From: Lithodes maja
Lineage: Eukaryota; Arthropoda; Malacostraca; Decapoda; Lithodidae
Assembly: GCA_037953745.1 (NCBI GenBank)
Contig: JBAKBP010007589.1
Span: forward strand, 1-64,000
DNA length: 64,000 nt
Direction of reading: 5' to 3'
The position numbers and the translations under genes are program-made. How positions within the stretch are numbered: position 1 is the stretch's first letter; every line of letters begins with the position of its first letter. The notes beneath the pieces were generated by a model, which made no database searches, was not told the origin of the DNA, and worked only from the letters and a program-made list of their open reading frames with translations. This document shows positions 50,936 through 62,590 of the stretch, one piece after another.

Positions 50936-51665
50936 TAGTTGAAAGAGTGACAGGGCCAAAATCAAGGGACGTTCGAGCCAAAATGCCTGGACACACAGAG
51001 TTTGAAGCAATTTAAGTCAAAGGAAGAGGGAAAGACTGATTCTGGGAGAGAGTTCCAGAGCTCAGCTGTTGAGTAGAAGAAAGTTTGAGAGTAACGTTTC
51101 ACTCTTGGGTTGGAGAGTTGCACAGAGTAGGGGTGGGATTGAGTTGCAAGACGGGTACCACGTGCCCTACGTAAAGGAGGTGGTATACACTGGGAAAGCT
51201 CTAAGGAACACTGATTAATTTATTATAGTAGCGATAGAATAGCGAGAGAGATGCAACATTGCGGCGGAGAGAGAGAGATTGCAGAGAGTTGGTGAGTGGA
51301 CGGGAGTTAATGATACGAAAGGCCTTCCTTTCAACTTTGTCTAGGAGAGCGGTGTGGGAGGAACCTCCCCACACATGTGAACAATACTCAATACAAGGAC
51401 GCACTATGCCCTGTACAGAGCAAGAAGCTGTGCAGGGGAAAAGAATCCCCTAAGGCGGTTGAGCACACCCAGCTTCTGGTAGGCTGCCTTAGCGAGACTG
51501 GTAATATGGTCCTTCCAACTGAGAGCAGAAGAAAAAGAGACACCGAGAATATTGAGAGAAGATGAAGGATTGATTTTTGTATTGTTGAAGAATAGGGATA
51601 GTCCGCTGGGAGTTCCTTACAGGTAGATAGATGGAGAAATTGGTTTTGGAAGTTACAATCCATTA
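50936..51665 (-). mobile_element. Antisense LINE 3' fragment
   Basis: The minus frame 51201-51404 reads RPCIEYCSHVWGGSSH and LLDKVERKAFRIINS, a post-RT region common in arthropod LINEs. Flanking sequence on both sides is decayed coding sequence of the same element. From 51666 to 51894 nothing is recognised. Confidence 0.65.
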
Positions 51666-51894
51666 TCTCCCTTTTTATATTTCTAATTTTTGTAATCCTA
51701 TTCAGTTTTAGGTTTAGAATACACCACTTTTAGCATTTTTTATTGACACGGCTGACGCCTCCCTCAGAGGGTTACCCTTTCCTAATTTTTATGTCAACTC
51801 TTTACCTGTACAGTAAATAATATCTTCTCTTCTTGAATGCTTTACAGCTCTTCAGCTGCTTGGCATAGAGCCATGATATTTGTTCTAAAAAAAC

Positions 51895-52090
51895 AAAAAC
51901 AAAACAGCACCCCATACCATCAAACACATCATAGAAGACTGCATTTCACACAACCACTTACGCCAACAACACAATCTACACTCAATGAGAGCTCTGTGGG
52001 GAAGCCCGATCGCGACCATGGCCTTCCTCAGGGACTCGAGGCTGTTCGGCCAGGCAGCTTAAGGAACAACAATAACAACAACAACAACAT
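51895..52090 (+). mobile_element. I-type LINE 3' end fragment
   Basis: It is closely similar to 57450-57625, including CCCATACCAT.AAACACATC and the (CAA)n-type tail. It is 5'-truncated and non-coding in practice. Confidence 0.75.
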
Positions 52091-52273
52091 AATTATGGAG
52101 AAAAATACATATGTGCGGCAGCCCGCCTGAGACCCTCACATTTTCGGCAATAACATAAACAAAGACTAGTCCGGCGCCGCTCAGTGTTGTTGTTGTTGGC
52201 GCACTCTCGTATCTAGTAGTTCGTTCTTGAACGATGGCAGTTTTATTTATTTTTATTAACTTTCTTCATATTA

Positions 52274-53596
52274 CACTCGACCCTCCATTTAACGGACAAA
52301 TGCGTGCAAGCACCTGTCCGTTCCTGCTAAATGTCCGTTGCTGCTAAATACTGTCCAGTCCGGATGTAATCCGGAATTCCTTGAGAAAAATTCGGTGTTG
52401 AGTACAGGTGTCCGGATCGTGACATTTAACTGTTATGCATCCTTTTTTTTACTGTACCTGAAATAAATCCTGGTAATCCCTTGTGCTACACCCTATTGAT
52501 AATGCAAAACTATTGAACACACTTAAAAGTGTATATTATTTGGTCTCTATATAATCTGTGAATCATTTCCGATATGATAGAATTAAAGATTTTATTTTCC
52601 ACAACTCATAATCAGCAAAAACGACACAAATGTCAATTAAACACATGTTATAATATTTCCCCATCATTTTGTGTATACCGTGGGAACAAAAAAAAACAAA
52701 AATCCATCAAACGTAAATCTCCCGTCTGGGAAGCTCGGCGCATAGACCGAGGGGAGGGTTCAAATATTTTGTTGACGATCTCATTTATTATTTATCTATG
52801 TGCTGGAAGGATATTATATTTTCAATTCCATCACATTAGAAATTATTCAAAGATTACAAAAGTCCAAATAAGACATAGTTATGTTAATGTATAAGGGATT
52901 TAGGTAGATGAATTAGAGAGATAGATAGATAGAAAGAGTGTGTATATCGAGGGAAAAAAACAAAACAAAAAATCTATCAAACGTAAATCTTCCGTCTCGG
53001 AAGCTCGGCGTCTAGACTGAGGGGAGGGTTGAACTATTTTTTTGACTATCTTATTTATTATTTATCTATGTGCTGGAAGGATATTATATTATTCAATTCC
53101 ATCACATTAGAAATTATTCAAAGATTACAAAAAGTCCAAATAAGACATAGTTATGTTAATGTATAAGGGATTTAGGTAGATGAATTAGAGAGATAGATAA
53201 ATAGAAAGAGTGTGTATATCGAGGGAAAAAAACAAACAAAAATCTATCAAACGTAAATCTTCCGTCTCTGCTGGCACGGAGGGGAGAGTTGAAATATTTT
53301 GTTGACTATCTTATTTATTATTTATCTATGTGCTGGAAGGATATTATATTTTTCAATTCCATCATATTAGAAATGATTCAAAGATTACAAAAAGTCCAAA
53401 TAAGACATAGTTATGTTAATGTATAAGGGATTTAGGTAGGTGCATTAGAGAGATAAATAGATAGAGCAACGGACTTTGCTCCAACTGTTTTATAGCAACG
53501 GACTATGTCCGTTGCTGGGTCCATTGTCCGGCCTACATTTTTTGACCGTTATTGCCGATATCCGTTAAATCGAATCCGTAAATGGAGGTTAGAGTG
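52274..53596. mobile_element. TA-flanked MITE, copy 2
   Basis: It has the same ends and the same three internal tandem units (about 275 bp) as 41794-43130, with TA on both sides (52272-52273, 53597-53598). Removing it makes the foldback arm continuous, which confirms the boundaries. Confidence 0.9.
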
Positions 53597-54127
53597 TACT
53601 TGCTTGCGAGATGTTGCAGGGGGAAGATGTTTGTCTCTCGGTTGGCCTAACCAGAATACGACTGGGCGCCGAAAATATAAGTTTTCCAACACCCAATTGC
53701 TATCCCAACTTCTATTATCAATTTTCAATGTTCAATGTTCATTAAGTTCAAATAAACGCACATGGAAAAGAAATAGGCCTAATGCCTAAATATTACGAAT
53801 TCTGTTAGAATCGAAGGGTTGTAGGCCTACATAAAAGCTATAATAGGTCTACAATAATAGAAACAAACAATAGCCATTGCTTACCTTAAAATTAAATGCT
53901 TAGCAAGTGTCCAGGATACGCAATTAATAGGCCTACTGCGTATCCTTGACACTTGGGTTAAGCCTTTAATTTTAAGGTAAGCAATGGCTATTGTTTGTTT
54001 CTATTATTGTAGACCTATTATAGCTTTTATGTAGGCCTACAATCCTTCGATTCCAATAGAATTCGTAATATTTAGGCATTAGGCCTATTTCTTTTCCATG
54101 TGCGTTTATTTGAACTTATATGAACAT

Positions 54128-55240
54128 AAGGCCTATGACAGAGTGGATAGAGAAGGTTTGTGGAAAGTACTTAGAATATACGGAGTAGAGGGCAAGTTGC
54201 TGAAAGCAGTGAAGAGCATGTATGAGGGTGCAAAGGCGGCAGTACTTGTGGAGAGTGAGCAGAGCGAGTTCTTTGACCTGAATGTTGGTTTGAAACAGGG
54301 GTGTGTGATGTCCCCGTGGTTGTTTACTGTATATATGGATGGAGTTATGAAAGAAATACTATCAAGAGCAGTGGATGTTGGTGTATCGCTGAAAAGGGAG
54401 GGAATTGAGTGGAAGCTACCTATACTGCTGTTTGCGGATGATACAGTTCTGATGAGTGATAATGAATGGGAGTTGCAGGGTCTGGTAAATGAGTTTGGAA
54501 CAGTGTGCGAAAAACGGAATTTGAAGGTAAATACGGGGAAGAGCAAGGTTATGGTCTTCGAAAGGGGTGAAGTCACAGAGTGTGAGGTGAAGCTGAACGG
54601 TCAGGCTATGGAAATCGTCAACTCTTTTAAGTATCTGGGCAGTGTGTTGAGTAAAGATGGGACTATGGATGAAGAGGTGCGAGAGAGGGTACAACAGGGG
54701 AAGAGGGTTGTAGGAACGCTAAAAGCAGTAACAAGAAATAGGGTGGTCAGTATGGAAGTGAAGAAGTCCTTGCATGACAGTGTGGTAATCCCGACACTGA
54801 CTTACGGAAGCGAAGCATGGACGTTGGTTGAGAGACTCAGACCAAGAGTGAGAGCAGTGGAAATGAATTACTTAAGGAGTGCGTGCGGAATTACATGGAG
54901 GGATAGACAGACTAATGAGGAAGTAAGAAGGAGGTGTGGTGTGGAGGTAGATGTGCTGGAAAGTGTGAAAAGGAACAACTTGAGATGGTTCGGCCATATG
55001 GAACGTATGGAAAGCGAGAGAATGACTAAGAGGGTGTACGAGAGCGAGGTGGAGGGACAGAGGGGGAGAGGTAGACCGAATATGAGGTGGAAGGATGGAG
55101 TGAGGAACTACATGAATGAAGGCGGTGCTGGTTGGGGGGAGGGGCGTCGACTGACTGGGGACAGAGGTGCATGGGGGCGGTTCGTTCGTGGCCACCCCTT
55201 CGGGGATCACGGCGTCAGGCAATAGATAGATAGATAGATT
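54128..55240 (+). mobile_element. RTE-type LINE, copy 2, 5'-truncated
   Basis: It begins inside the reverse transcriptase (AYDRVDREGLWKVLR) and keeps an open frame to 55225 through LLFADDTVLMSD and the C-terminal MEGQRGRGRP-like region. It ends in (GATA)n. A 7-bp target duplication TGAACAT lies at 54121-54127 and 55241-55247. It is nearly identical to 37136-38256. Confidence 0.9.
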
Positions 55241-55565
55241 TGAACATTGAAGATCGATAATAGAAGTTGGGATAGCAATTGGGTGTTGGAAAACTTATAT
55301 TTTCGGCGCCCAGTCGTATCTGGGTAGGCCAACCGAGAGACAAACATCTTCCCCCTGCAACATCTCGCAAGCAAGTAATATGAAGAAAGTTAATAAAAAT
55401 AAATAAAACTGCCATCGTTCAAAGAACGAACTACTAGATACGAGAGTGCGCCAATAACAACAACAGCTGAGCGGTGCCGGCCTAGTCTGGCGGCGGAGGA
55501 GGGTGGCGCGGAGTAGGGAGGGGGGGTGGCGGGGAATACGAAAAACAGTATTTTTACACCACTCT

Positions 55566-56320
55566 TCAACCGCAATCCGGGTATTGTGGGGTCAATTCAC
55601 GTTTTAGGACTTTGAGTACCTTTTGGACCCCTTGATGCGGATTAGGGTAAACGCGGACTGAGGATACGTGTATTGGGGGGACTGACTGTACGTCGTGAGC
55701 CGACCCCTGAAGATAAGGATTACTGGCACGTATAACCCGACACAGGCGAATCCCCACAGCACGTTTGCCAAGTCTCCTACCGGTCTTTGGTGCCACCCAC
55801 AGCGCCACCCCCGACACCGGCCTGGCGGAGTGCACATACGTATGCAAAGCTTTCACCGGGCATAGCGTATGATGAATACGTCCTCGTTTTAAAGCCGGCA
55901 CAATGAACGGCTTAAAAACGTGCGCCTCACGTTCATTCTTAGCCACAAAATAAACAGATGGAGCCAAAGTAACCGTCCCGAGGATGGGAGAAAACCGCAA
56001 GCAATTCTGGGCCCTAGACATGGCAGCCATCTCCGAGACTCTCTCTCCCGTTGCTAACGCAAGAAGAAACAATGTCTTTTCAAGTAAGTGCTCAGGTGTT
56101 GGGTTGGTAGTGTAAGTGGGTGTAGATAGGAGTTTGAGAGCTTCCGCCAGAGACCACTGAAGGGGAATCTGACGCGGGGGTGGCCTAAGCCTAAAGCAGG
56201 CTTTCATGAAAAAATCCAGCTCTCGCTGAGGTACGGCCAACCCCGTTAAGCGCTCAAAAGGCTCCCGTATGGCAGACAGGTGGTTCCTAAGGGTGTTGTA
56301 CATGTTGTGACATAAACAAC
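55566..56320 (-). mobile_element. DIRS tyrosine recombinase fragment
   Basis: The minus frame aligns with the recombinase at 62591-63970 from NTLRNHLSAIRE through TGERVSEMAAMSR (first catalytic Arg) to RASNPYLQGSAHDVQS. The position of the second catalytic Arg reads Gln, and the frame then changes, so the HxxR box and active-site Tyr region are lost. The N-terminal half is cut off at about 56320 by an (AC)n microsatellite and a LINE end. Confidence 0.8.
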
Positions 56321-56344
56321 ACACCCCTAACACACACACACACA

Positions 56345-56710
56345 CACACTAGAGGCTAAAGCTGCCAACGCTGAGGGAGAGGAGAGAGAGAGGTGACATG
56401 ATCATGATGTTTAAGTGTGTGAAAGGTTTTGAGAAGATCGACAAGGGAGATTTTGTGGTGAGGGACGAGGGAAGAACCAGGGGTCATGATTGTAAGTTGA
56501 GGAAAGTTATATGTAAGTCTGATGTAAGAAAGTTCAGCTTCCCGTATAGAAGCATTGAGTGTTGGAATAAGTTGGATGGGGAGGTGGTGGGAGCAAGAAA
56601 TATCCAAACTTTTAAAGCAAAATTGGATAAATGTAGAGAGAGAGACAGGACAACACGAGCTTAGGCTCAAATCCTGTATACTACAATTAGGTGAGTACAA
56701 TTAGGTGAGT
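56345..56710 (+). mobile_element. CR1-like LINE 3' end
   Basis: The frame 56398-56664 (DEGRTRGHDCKLRK, SIECWNKLDGEVV) is the C-terminal end of a CR1-like ORF2. The same end is seen antisense at 38258-38450. The tail has two units of ACAATTAGGTGAGT. Confidence 0.75.
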
Positions 56711-56711
56711 A

Positions 56712-57625
56712 CACACCCAAAATCCTAGGAGTAACATACGACACCCAAATGACATTCAAACAGCACACCACAAACACGAAAAAGAAACTGACACCCAGAC
56801 TTAACGCCCTCAGATCACTTGCCCACACAAAATTTGGACACAACAAAGAAACCACCACCAGTCTACAAACAATACATAAGATCAGTTATGGAATACGCAA
56901 GCCCGGCCTGGGCTTCTAACCTAGCTGAAACACATCATAAGACCTTACAGACTATTCAAAATAAAGCCCTGAAAATCATCACAGGATGCACAGCTACTAC
57001 ACCCACAGATCACCTACATCAAGAAACCAAAGTCCTCAAAGTCAAAGATCATCTAGACATGAGAGGCACTCAATTTCTGGCAGTAGCCTCCACGAATCAA
57101 CACCACCCACTACACTACATGGCAACACACCCACAGACACCAAGAAATATCAAAACAACACCCAGCACACGCTATCACACACAAATACTGTCTCTCTCTC
57201 CTCCCTGCCCCACCCAAACCAACTTCCGGAAGCACATCCATACTCATATCACTCACCGTTCCATCCACTCCCTCATAGACAACACGCAGCTGCAAGCACG
57301 ACCTCCCGAAATCCATCCTTCTGAATCCTCCCTTCCTCGCGAGGACAGAGTCCACCTGGCCAGGCTGAGATGCGGACACCATTCATCTCTTCTGAGCTAT
57401 CAGAAGAGACTGGATGACTCCGTCGTTGACACCTGCCCGGGTTGTAACACAGCACCCCATACCATTAAACACATCATAGAAGACTGCATTTCACACAACC
57501 ACTTACGCACAACACAATTTACACTCTTTGAGAGCTCTGTGGGAGAGCCCAACCGTGCATGGCCTTCCTTAAGGACTCGGGGCTGTTCGGCCAGGCAGCT
57601 TAGGGAACAACAACAACAACACAGA
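56712..57625 (+). mobile_element. I/Jockey-type LINE 3' end
   Basis: It starts in the end of the reverse transcriptase (RSVMEYASPAWASN, IQNKALKIITGC), continues through a Cys/His end (CPGCNTAPHTIKHIIEDC), and ends in (CAA)n. The frame 56819-57688 is open. It is 5'-truncated. Related 3' ends are at 51895-52090 and 41585-41672. Confidence 0.75.
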
Positions 57626-57689
57626 GATGAGGCATTAATTAGACCAAGCAAGGTGAGCATGCACAAAAAAACGGTAAGTATCCCATGAA

Positions 57690-59405
57690 AAAACTACAGG
57701 CACAAGGACAGAAAGACGCCCTAAGCGCTAACTAATCCTTGAGACTGGAGCCTTCTGTGAAGGAAATATTCCCCCCCCCCCACCCCCCCCCCCCCAAATT
57801 GAAGGTAAGAAGAAGGCCCCACCGAATGGAAGGGCCTTGTAGGACACAGGGGAACCTACAAAAAGTCCCAGAGAAACCCCAAACACTATGTCAGATTAGA
57901 CCAAGAGCCAGGTTCAGTTCCCATGAAAGGTTGTATGATCCCCCCCAAAAAGGTGAGAATAATACCTGAAGGCCTTTAGGCACCGATGGGGAAGTCCGCT
58001 CCCAGAGCGGGAAGGTACAGGGCGGAAGGCAGCAACGTCCGCTCCCCGTGCGGAAAAGCCCGCACTCAGGGCGGAGATGGCGGAGCATCAGACACACACA
58101 CAGCAAAGCCAATCACACACACTGCGACCCAGAGCGGAGCGGAGGCACAGCCGGTGTGAAAAAACAGAAGAGCGTGAACACTCAGCCAACTAGCCTCTGT
58201 ATAAGAGGGTGAGGGGGTAGTAAAAGCGTACACAACAGAGTCCCGCTCCCATAGCGGAGCGGTCTCAGTGTTCCCGCTCCCAGAGCAGAGCGGGCGTAGT
58301 GCAGCCACTCCCAGGGCGGATCAGACCTAGTACGGACCGACCCACGAGGCCTCAGACACCGGGGTAAGGTGTCAGGCAGTCACAACAGACGTGGGAGCGT
58401 CTGTGAAAAAGGATTCAGTAGCGTCAGCACGCCCCAAAGAGGACGGCAGTGACAGCAGGGAGCGGCCAAGACAAAGGATCACTGAAGACCACCAAGTGGT
58501 GGGGACCCTGGAGTACGTGTCAGCCGAAACCAGATGAGGAACGCTGACACTGTTGCCAATTTAAAATATCCCAAGATGATGGGTTCACAGTCCCTGGAAC
58601 TCAGGAGCCCAGCAGGTGAATGCCGAACTGATCTGGTAACAGTGTGAATAGCAAGGCAACCAAGTACTCCCTTCGACTAGGCTAGGCCACGGTAGCTTTA
58701 GACAAGTCGGCACCGTGTCAACTGACTGAAAATCTTGGCTCCAACCAGGCCCTTCAGACACCGGGGTAAGGTGTGGGCTAGGAAAAGACCTCGATAGGGA
58801 AGTAAGCCCTATGAGGCGGCCAGATGAAAGAGAAAACGAGGGGTGTAAGCCCCCCCCCACTCAGTCACCAAGTAGGCCTAGCCAAGAAACTCAGACAGCC
58901 AGACACCAAGTCGCGAAATTAGTAGCAAAAACTAATGCAGTGCCAAAGAGTCCCTAAATTAATAGAAAACCTAACTAGACAAAGCTAAAGCCACCGAAAT
59001 TAACGAAAGTGAATGAAATAGGCGAAGGCCTAATACTACAGGGTACCACCAGAGGGGGGTGCCCGACCACAACAAAACTAGCAGACCACCATCCTCGCCG
59101 CAACCCTCGAATTAAACACTTTAGAGCCCATTTTTTGAGTGCCTACATCACGGATCATCTGCCTAGAACCACAGGTGCCTTAAAAGAAGGCCCACAACTC
59201 ACCGAAAAGTGAAGGGGACAGGAATGGAAGGCACAAAATACGGAGCTCCGAAAAAGCGTGTTGACTAGGAGTGTAGCGCGAGAAAGATAATCTAATAAAC
59301 CCAGTCGGGTTGCACGGGAGGCGCACGAAGACGTCGTAAAGAGCCTAGATGGCGGAGGGCGAAATTCTTCAACTTTCTCTTCTCACCCATATTTTTGTTT
59401 TTTCT
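57690..59405. other. GC-rich repetitive stretch without a gene
   Basis: It contains poly(C) tracts (57770-57795), many variants of CGCTCCCAGAGCGG between 57990 and 58320, and a direct repeat of CAGACACCGGGGTAAGGTGT (about 58355 and 58750). Positions 59235-59400 match 43260-43440 in reverse. It may belong to a DIRS element or its terminal repeats, but I cannot show that. Confidence 0.5.
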
Positions 59406-59409
59406 TTAA

Positions 59410-59600
59410 CCCTCCGGATCCGGGGGCTTTCATATGAGGCGATCGTCGTGTCCGGGGGTATTCCTGAAAAATGGCTATCTTCATAATTCGATATCTACTG
59501 ATTGAGACCACCTAGAGCAGTCAACTAAATTGCATAGTGTAGAACCAACCTTCGTCTGTAGACTGGCGTTGAGTTGACATCGCTACGACAAGTAGCGGAC
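59410..59600 (-). mobile_element. piggyBac end fragment
   Basis: TTAA at 59406-59409 is followed by CCCTCCGGATCCGGGGG and TGTCCGGGGGTATTCCTGAA, resembling the reversed right end of piggyBac copy 2. No second end is found before the LINE starts near 59600, so it is truncated. Confidence 0.6.
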
Positions 59601-61635
59601 AGAACGCATAGATCACATGGAGGTGTAGCCTTGTACATCCATGACTCACTGATATGTACTGAATTCCTAAATAACAGTAATGAAGTGGTGGAAATACTTG
59701 GAAATACTTGGAGTTAAAATAGAATCCCTAAATTTAGCAGTTATTGTTACATACAGGCCTCCAGACTCATCCCGAGAAGAATTCAAAACCCAGCTCAACA
59801 AAATAAAATCAGAAGTGGAAACCCTGGGGAACCCAACACCAAATATTATATGGCTAGGAGACTTTAACCTACCAAACATTAAATGGAGACAACTAGAAAA
59901 CCAGTTAGTGGCAAACAACACCGGAGAAGCAAATACGAGAGAGCTTTTTGAACTTTGCGATTTTTTTAGTCTTACCCAACATATTGCTGAACCCACACAG
60001 GAAAACAATATCTTAGACCTGGTCTTCACTAACAACGACTCTCTAGTACACAGCATTAACATATCGGACACAACATACTCAGATCATAAATTAATTGAGA
60101 TCAAAACAACCTTAGAAAGTGTACAGACAACCTCAAAATCGAGAACAAAAACCGGCCCCTTCAGTAAATTTAACTTCAATAACAAAAACATTAGGTGGGA
60201 AGAGGTAAATCAAGAAATGGAGGAAATAGACTGGGAAGATTTAATGAATAACCTGACACCAGCAGAATGTCTAGTCTTAATAACAGAAACCATGACCCAA
60301 ATCTGTAGCCACCATATACCTGCAAGACAAACAAAACGAAGAGGCAAACAAGATCGGGAAAGGAGGAGGCTGTACAGAAGAAGAAAATTACTCTCACAAA
60401 GACGCACACATCAAAATCTACAGGATAGGCAAAAGGCCGAAATAGATCGAGAAATTGTGGAAATTGAACAAAGGCTAAGAATATCATATGAACTACAACA
60501 TATGGAAGAGGAGAGGAAAGCTATTACAGGTACAGTATAAAGGAAAATTCCAAATATTTCTTTTCATACGCCAAACAAAAGGCTAAAACAACATCAAACA
60601 TCGGCCCACTGAGCAAAGGGGACGGCTTTTTCACAGGGGACAAAAAGGAAATGAGCGAACTCTTAAGCAGGCAGTATGAAATGGCATTCAGTGAGCCTGA
60701 TGAAACAAAAGTCATCAGAGACCAAAATATATTTTTCATGGAAACCTACCCCACGGAAACCCCTCAGATGCTGGATATTGATTTCGGTCCAAAAGACATA
60801 GAAGAGGCCATTTCCAACATGCCATCCCACTCGGCACCAGGCCCGGACTCATGGAATTCGATCCTAATGAAGAAATGTAAGGAAAACCTCTCAAAACCCC
60901 TGGCTATAATATGGAGGAGGAGTCTAGACACTGGTGACATACCAGATAGCTTGAAAAACGCAATAATTGCCCCACTGCATAAAGGATGGAGTAAAGCACT
61001 ACCAAAAAACTACCGCCCGGTAGCTCTAACCTCTCACATCATTAAAGTTTTCGAACGAGTCCTGCGAAGAAAAATTTCAACATTCATGGAGACAAATGAA
61101 CTACAAAACACCGGTCAACATGGGTTCAGAGCGGGAAGATCATGTCTCTCACAACTTTTGGAACACTATGAAAAAATTCTTAAAGCGCTAGAAGAAAAGA
61201 AAAACGTGGATGTCATTTACACCGATTTTGCTAAGGCATTTGATAAATGTGACCATGGTATAATAGCCCACAAACTGAAAGCAAAAGGTATAACTGGAAA
61301 ATCGGACGGTGGATATACAATTTCCTCGTAAACCGAAAACAATCAGTAGCAGTAAACCAAGTCACATCTGAGCCTTCGGATGTCAAAAGCTCAGTGCCCC
61401 AAGGAACAGTGCTAGCGCCCCTTCTGTTCCTCATACTAATTTGCGACATAGATACCAACACCAGACACAGTACGGTGTCGTCTTTTGCCGATGACACAAA
61501 ATTAAGCAAGATAGTAAACACACAAGAAGACACGGGCCGACTGCAGGAAGACATGAATGTAGTGTTCCAGTGGACCAGGGAAAACAACGTGCAATTCAAT
61601 GAGGAAAAATTCCAATTAATACGGTACGGAGATAA
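59600..61635 (+). mobile_element. CR1-like LINE, third family, broken
   Basis: An endonuclease end (YRPPDSS, WLGDFNLPNIKW, DHKLIEI) lies in 59680-60540, and reverse transcriptase in 60651-61331 (HSAPGPDSWN, NYRPVALTSHI, GQHGFRAGRSCLSQ, DFAKAFDKCDHG) and 61394-61648 (PQGTVLAPLLFL, SFADDTKLS). At least two frame changes and both ends missing make it a pseudogene. The 3' side is cut by the inverted-repeat element at 61636. Confidence 0.85.
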
Positions 61636-62124
61636 TTGGGAGGTTTGACGTACCTCCCAACCTACCAAATAGGAAAACCTACTATTTGGTAGTAGTCTTG
61701 GAAAATCCAACGTCAAGGCTATTAACCTAATTGCAATGACGACTTGTCTAATTTGACTGCTATGTCGTCATTCCAACCGCGGTTAAAAAGAAAACGTCTA
61801 GAGTCTACTCCTTATCTTGCTCTAGGAGACGTTGTACATTAACCAAAACTACCACCGAAGGTGTAAAAAGCATAGAAGAGAAGAAAAAGGGGTTTACCTT
61901 AGTTACCGCTCAAGGCCCATCCCGTGTTCCGTCATGCGCAGATCCCTGTCGAACGTGCGCATAAGCGACCCTCTCTTGTTATCACATCTCACGCCAGCAG
62001 AAGAACGCGGATGGGCAGGGGTCCGGAGTGAGGGAGGGTATTATGTACGTTGGATTTTCCAAGACTACTACCAAATAGTAGGTTTTCCTATTTGGTAGGT
62101 TGGGAGGTACGTCAAACCTCCCAA
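61636..62124. mobile_element. MITE or terminal repeat beginning TTGGGAGG, copy 2
   Basis: It has near-perfect inverted arms of about 80 bp (61636-61715, 62045-62124). It is the same family as 41698-43546, and the sequence to its right (62125-62180) resembles what follows 43546 once the Tigger element is removed, so the unit may be part of a larger repeat. Confidence 0.75.
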
Positions 62125-62590
62125 TTTGTTAGTAGTCTTGGCAAATCCAACGTCAAGGCTGCATAACAAATAGGAGGAGGACATCCAAGCCCAACATACC
62201 AAAAAAAACAATGCATAAGACAAAATTATGAATGACAAAGAAACACAAGGTAAACAAAGAGAGTTTAATAAAAGCGTGAAAAACTGAGGAGTAGCTAAAA
62301 AGAGCAGTTTTAACACGTGCCCGTCATTCATAGTAATGCAAAACCATAGACTTGTCTTAAACCAAAAAGCACTGTACATAAAATCCCTTTTCTTCCAAAA
62401 TGAACAAAAAACAAGGAACACAAACTTAAAACACAATTTGCAAGGAGGCAAAAACACTTATGTACTGTATACATATAACATAATCCCAAACTTGTAATCC
62501 AGTGTTGCAAACCCGTACTCCCCCCCCCCCCCTTTTGCAAAGAAAACAAAGTGTGACAAGGGGGGAAGACCAGGCAACCTCGCTAGAGCT

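Larger units (their letters stand above)
52165..55490. mobile_element. Long foldback (palindromic) element with two nested insertions
   Basis: Without its insertions, the left arm (52165-52273 plus 53597 to about 53945) and right arm (about 53950-54127 plus 55248-55490) are inverted copies of about 430 bp with almost no spacer. Matches include GTATCTAGTAGTTCGTTCTT, GCAACATCTCGCAAGCAAG and the central GCGTATCCTTGACACTT region. A TA-flanked MITE interrupts the left arm and an RTE LINE interrupts the right arm. There is no ORF of its own. Confidence 0.85.

Noticed and set aside
54133..55222. Minus-strand ORFs inside the RTE copies (also 37148-37790 and 37887-38240)
   Set aside because: They are antisense to conserved RTE reverse transcriptase coding sequence.
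57990..58320. A protein-coding exon or CpG-island promoter in the GC-rich stretch
   Set aside because: The GC content comes from many variants of one short CGCTCCCAGAGCGG repeat, and no frame shows domain-like content.
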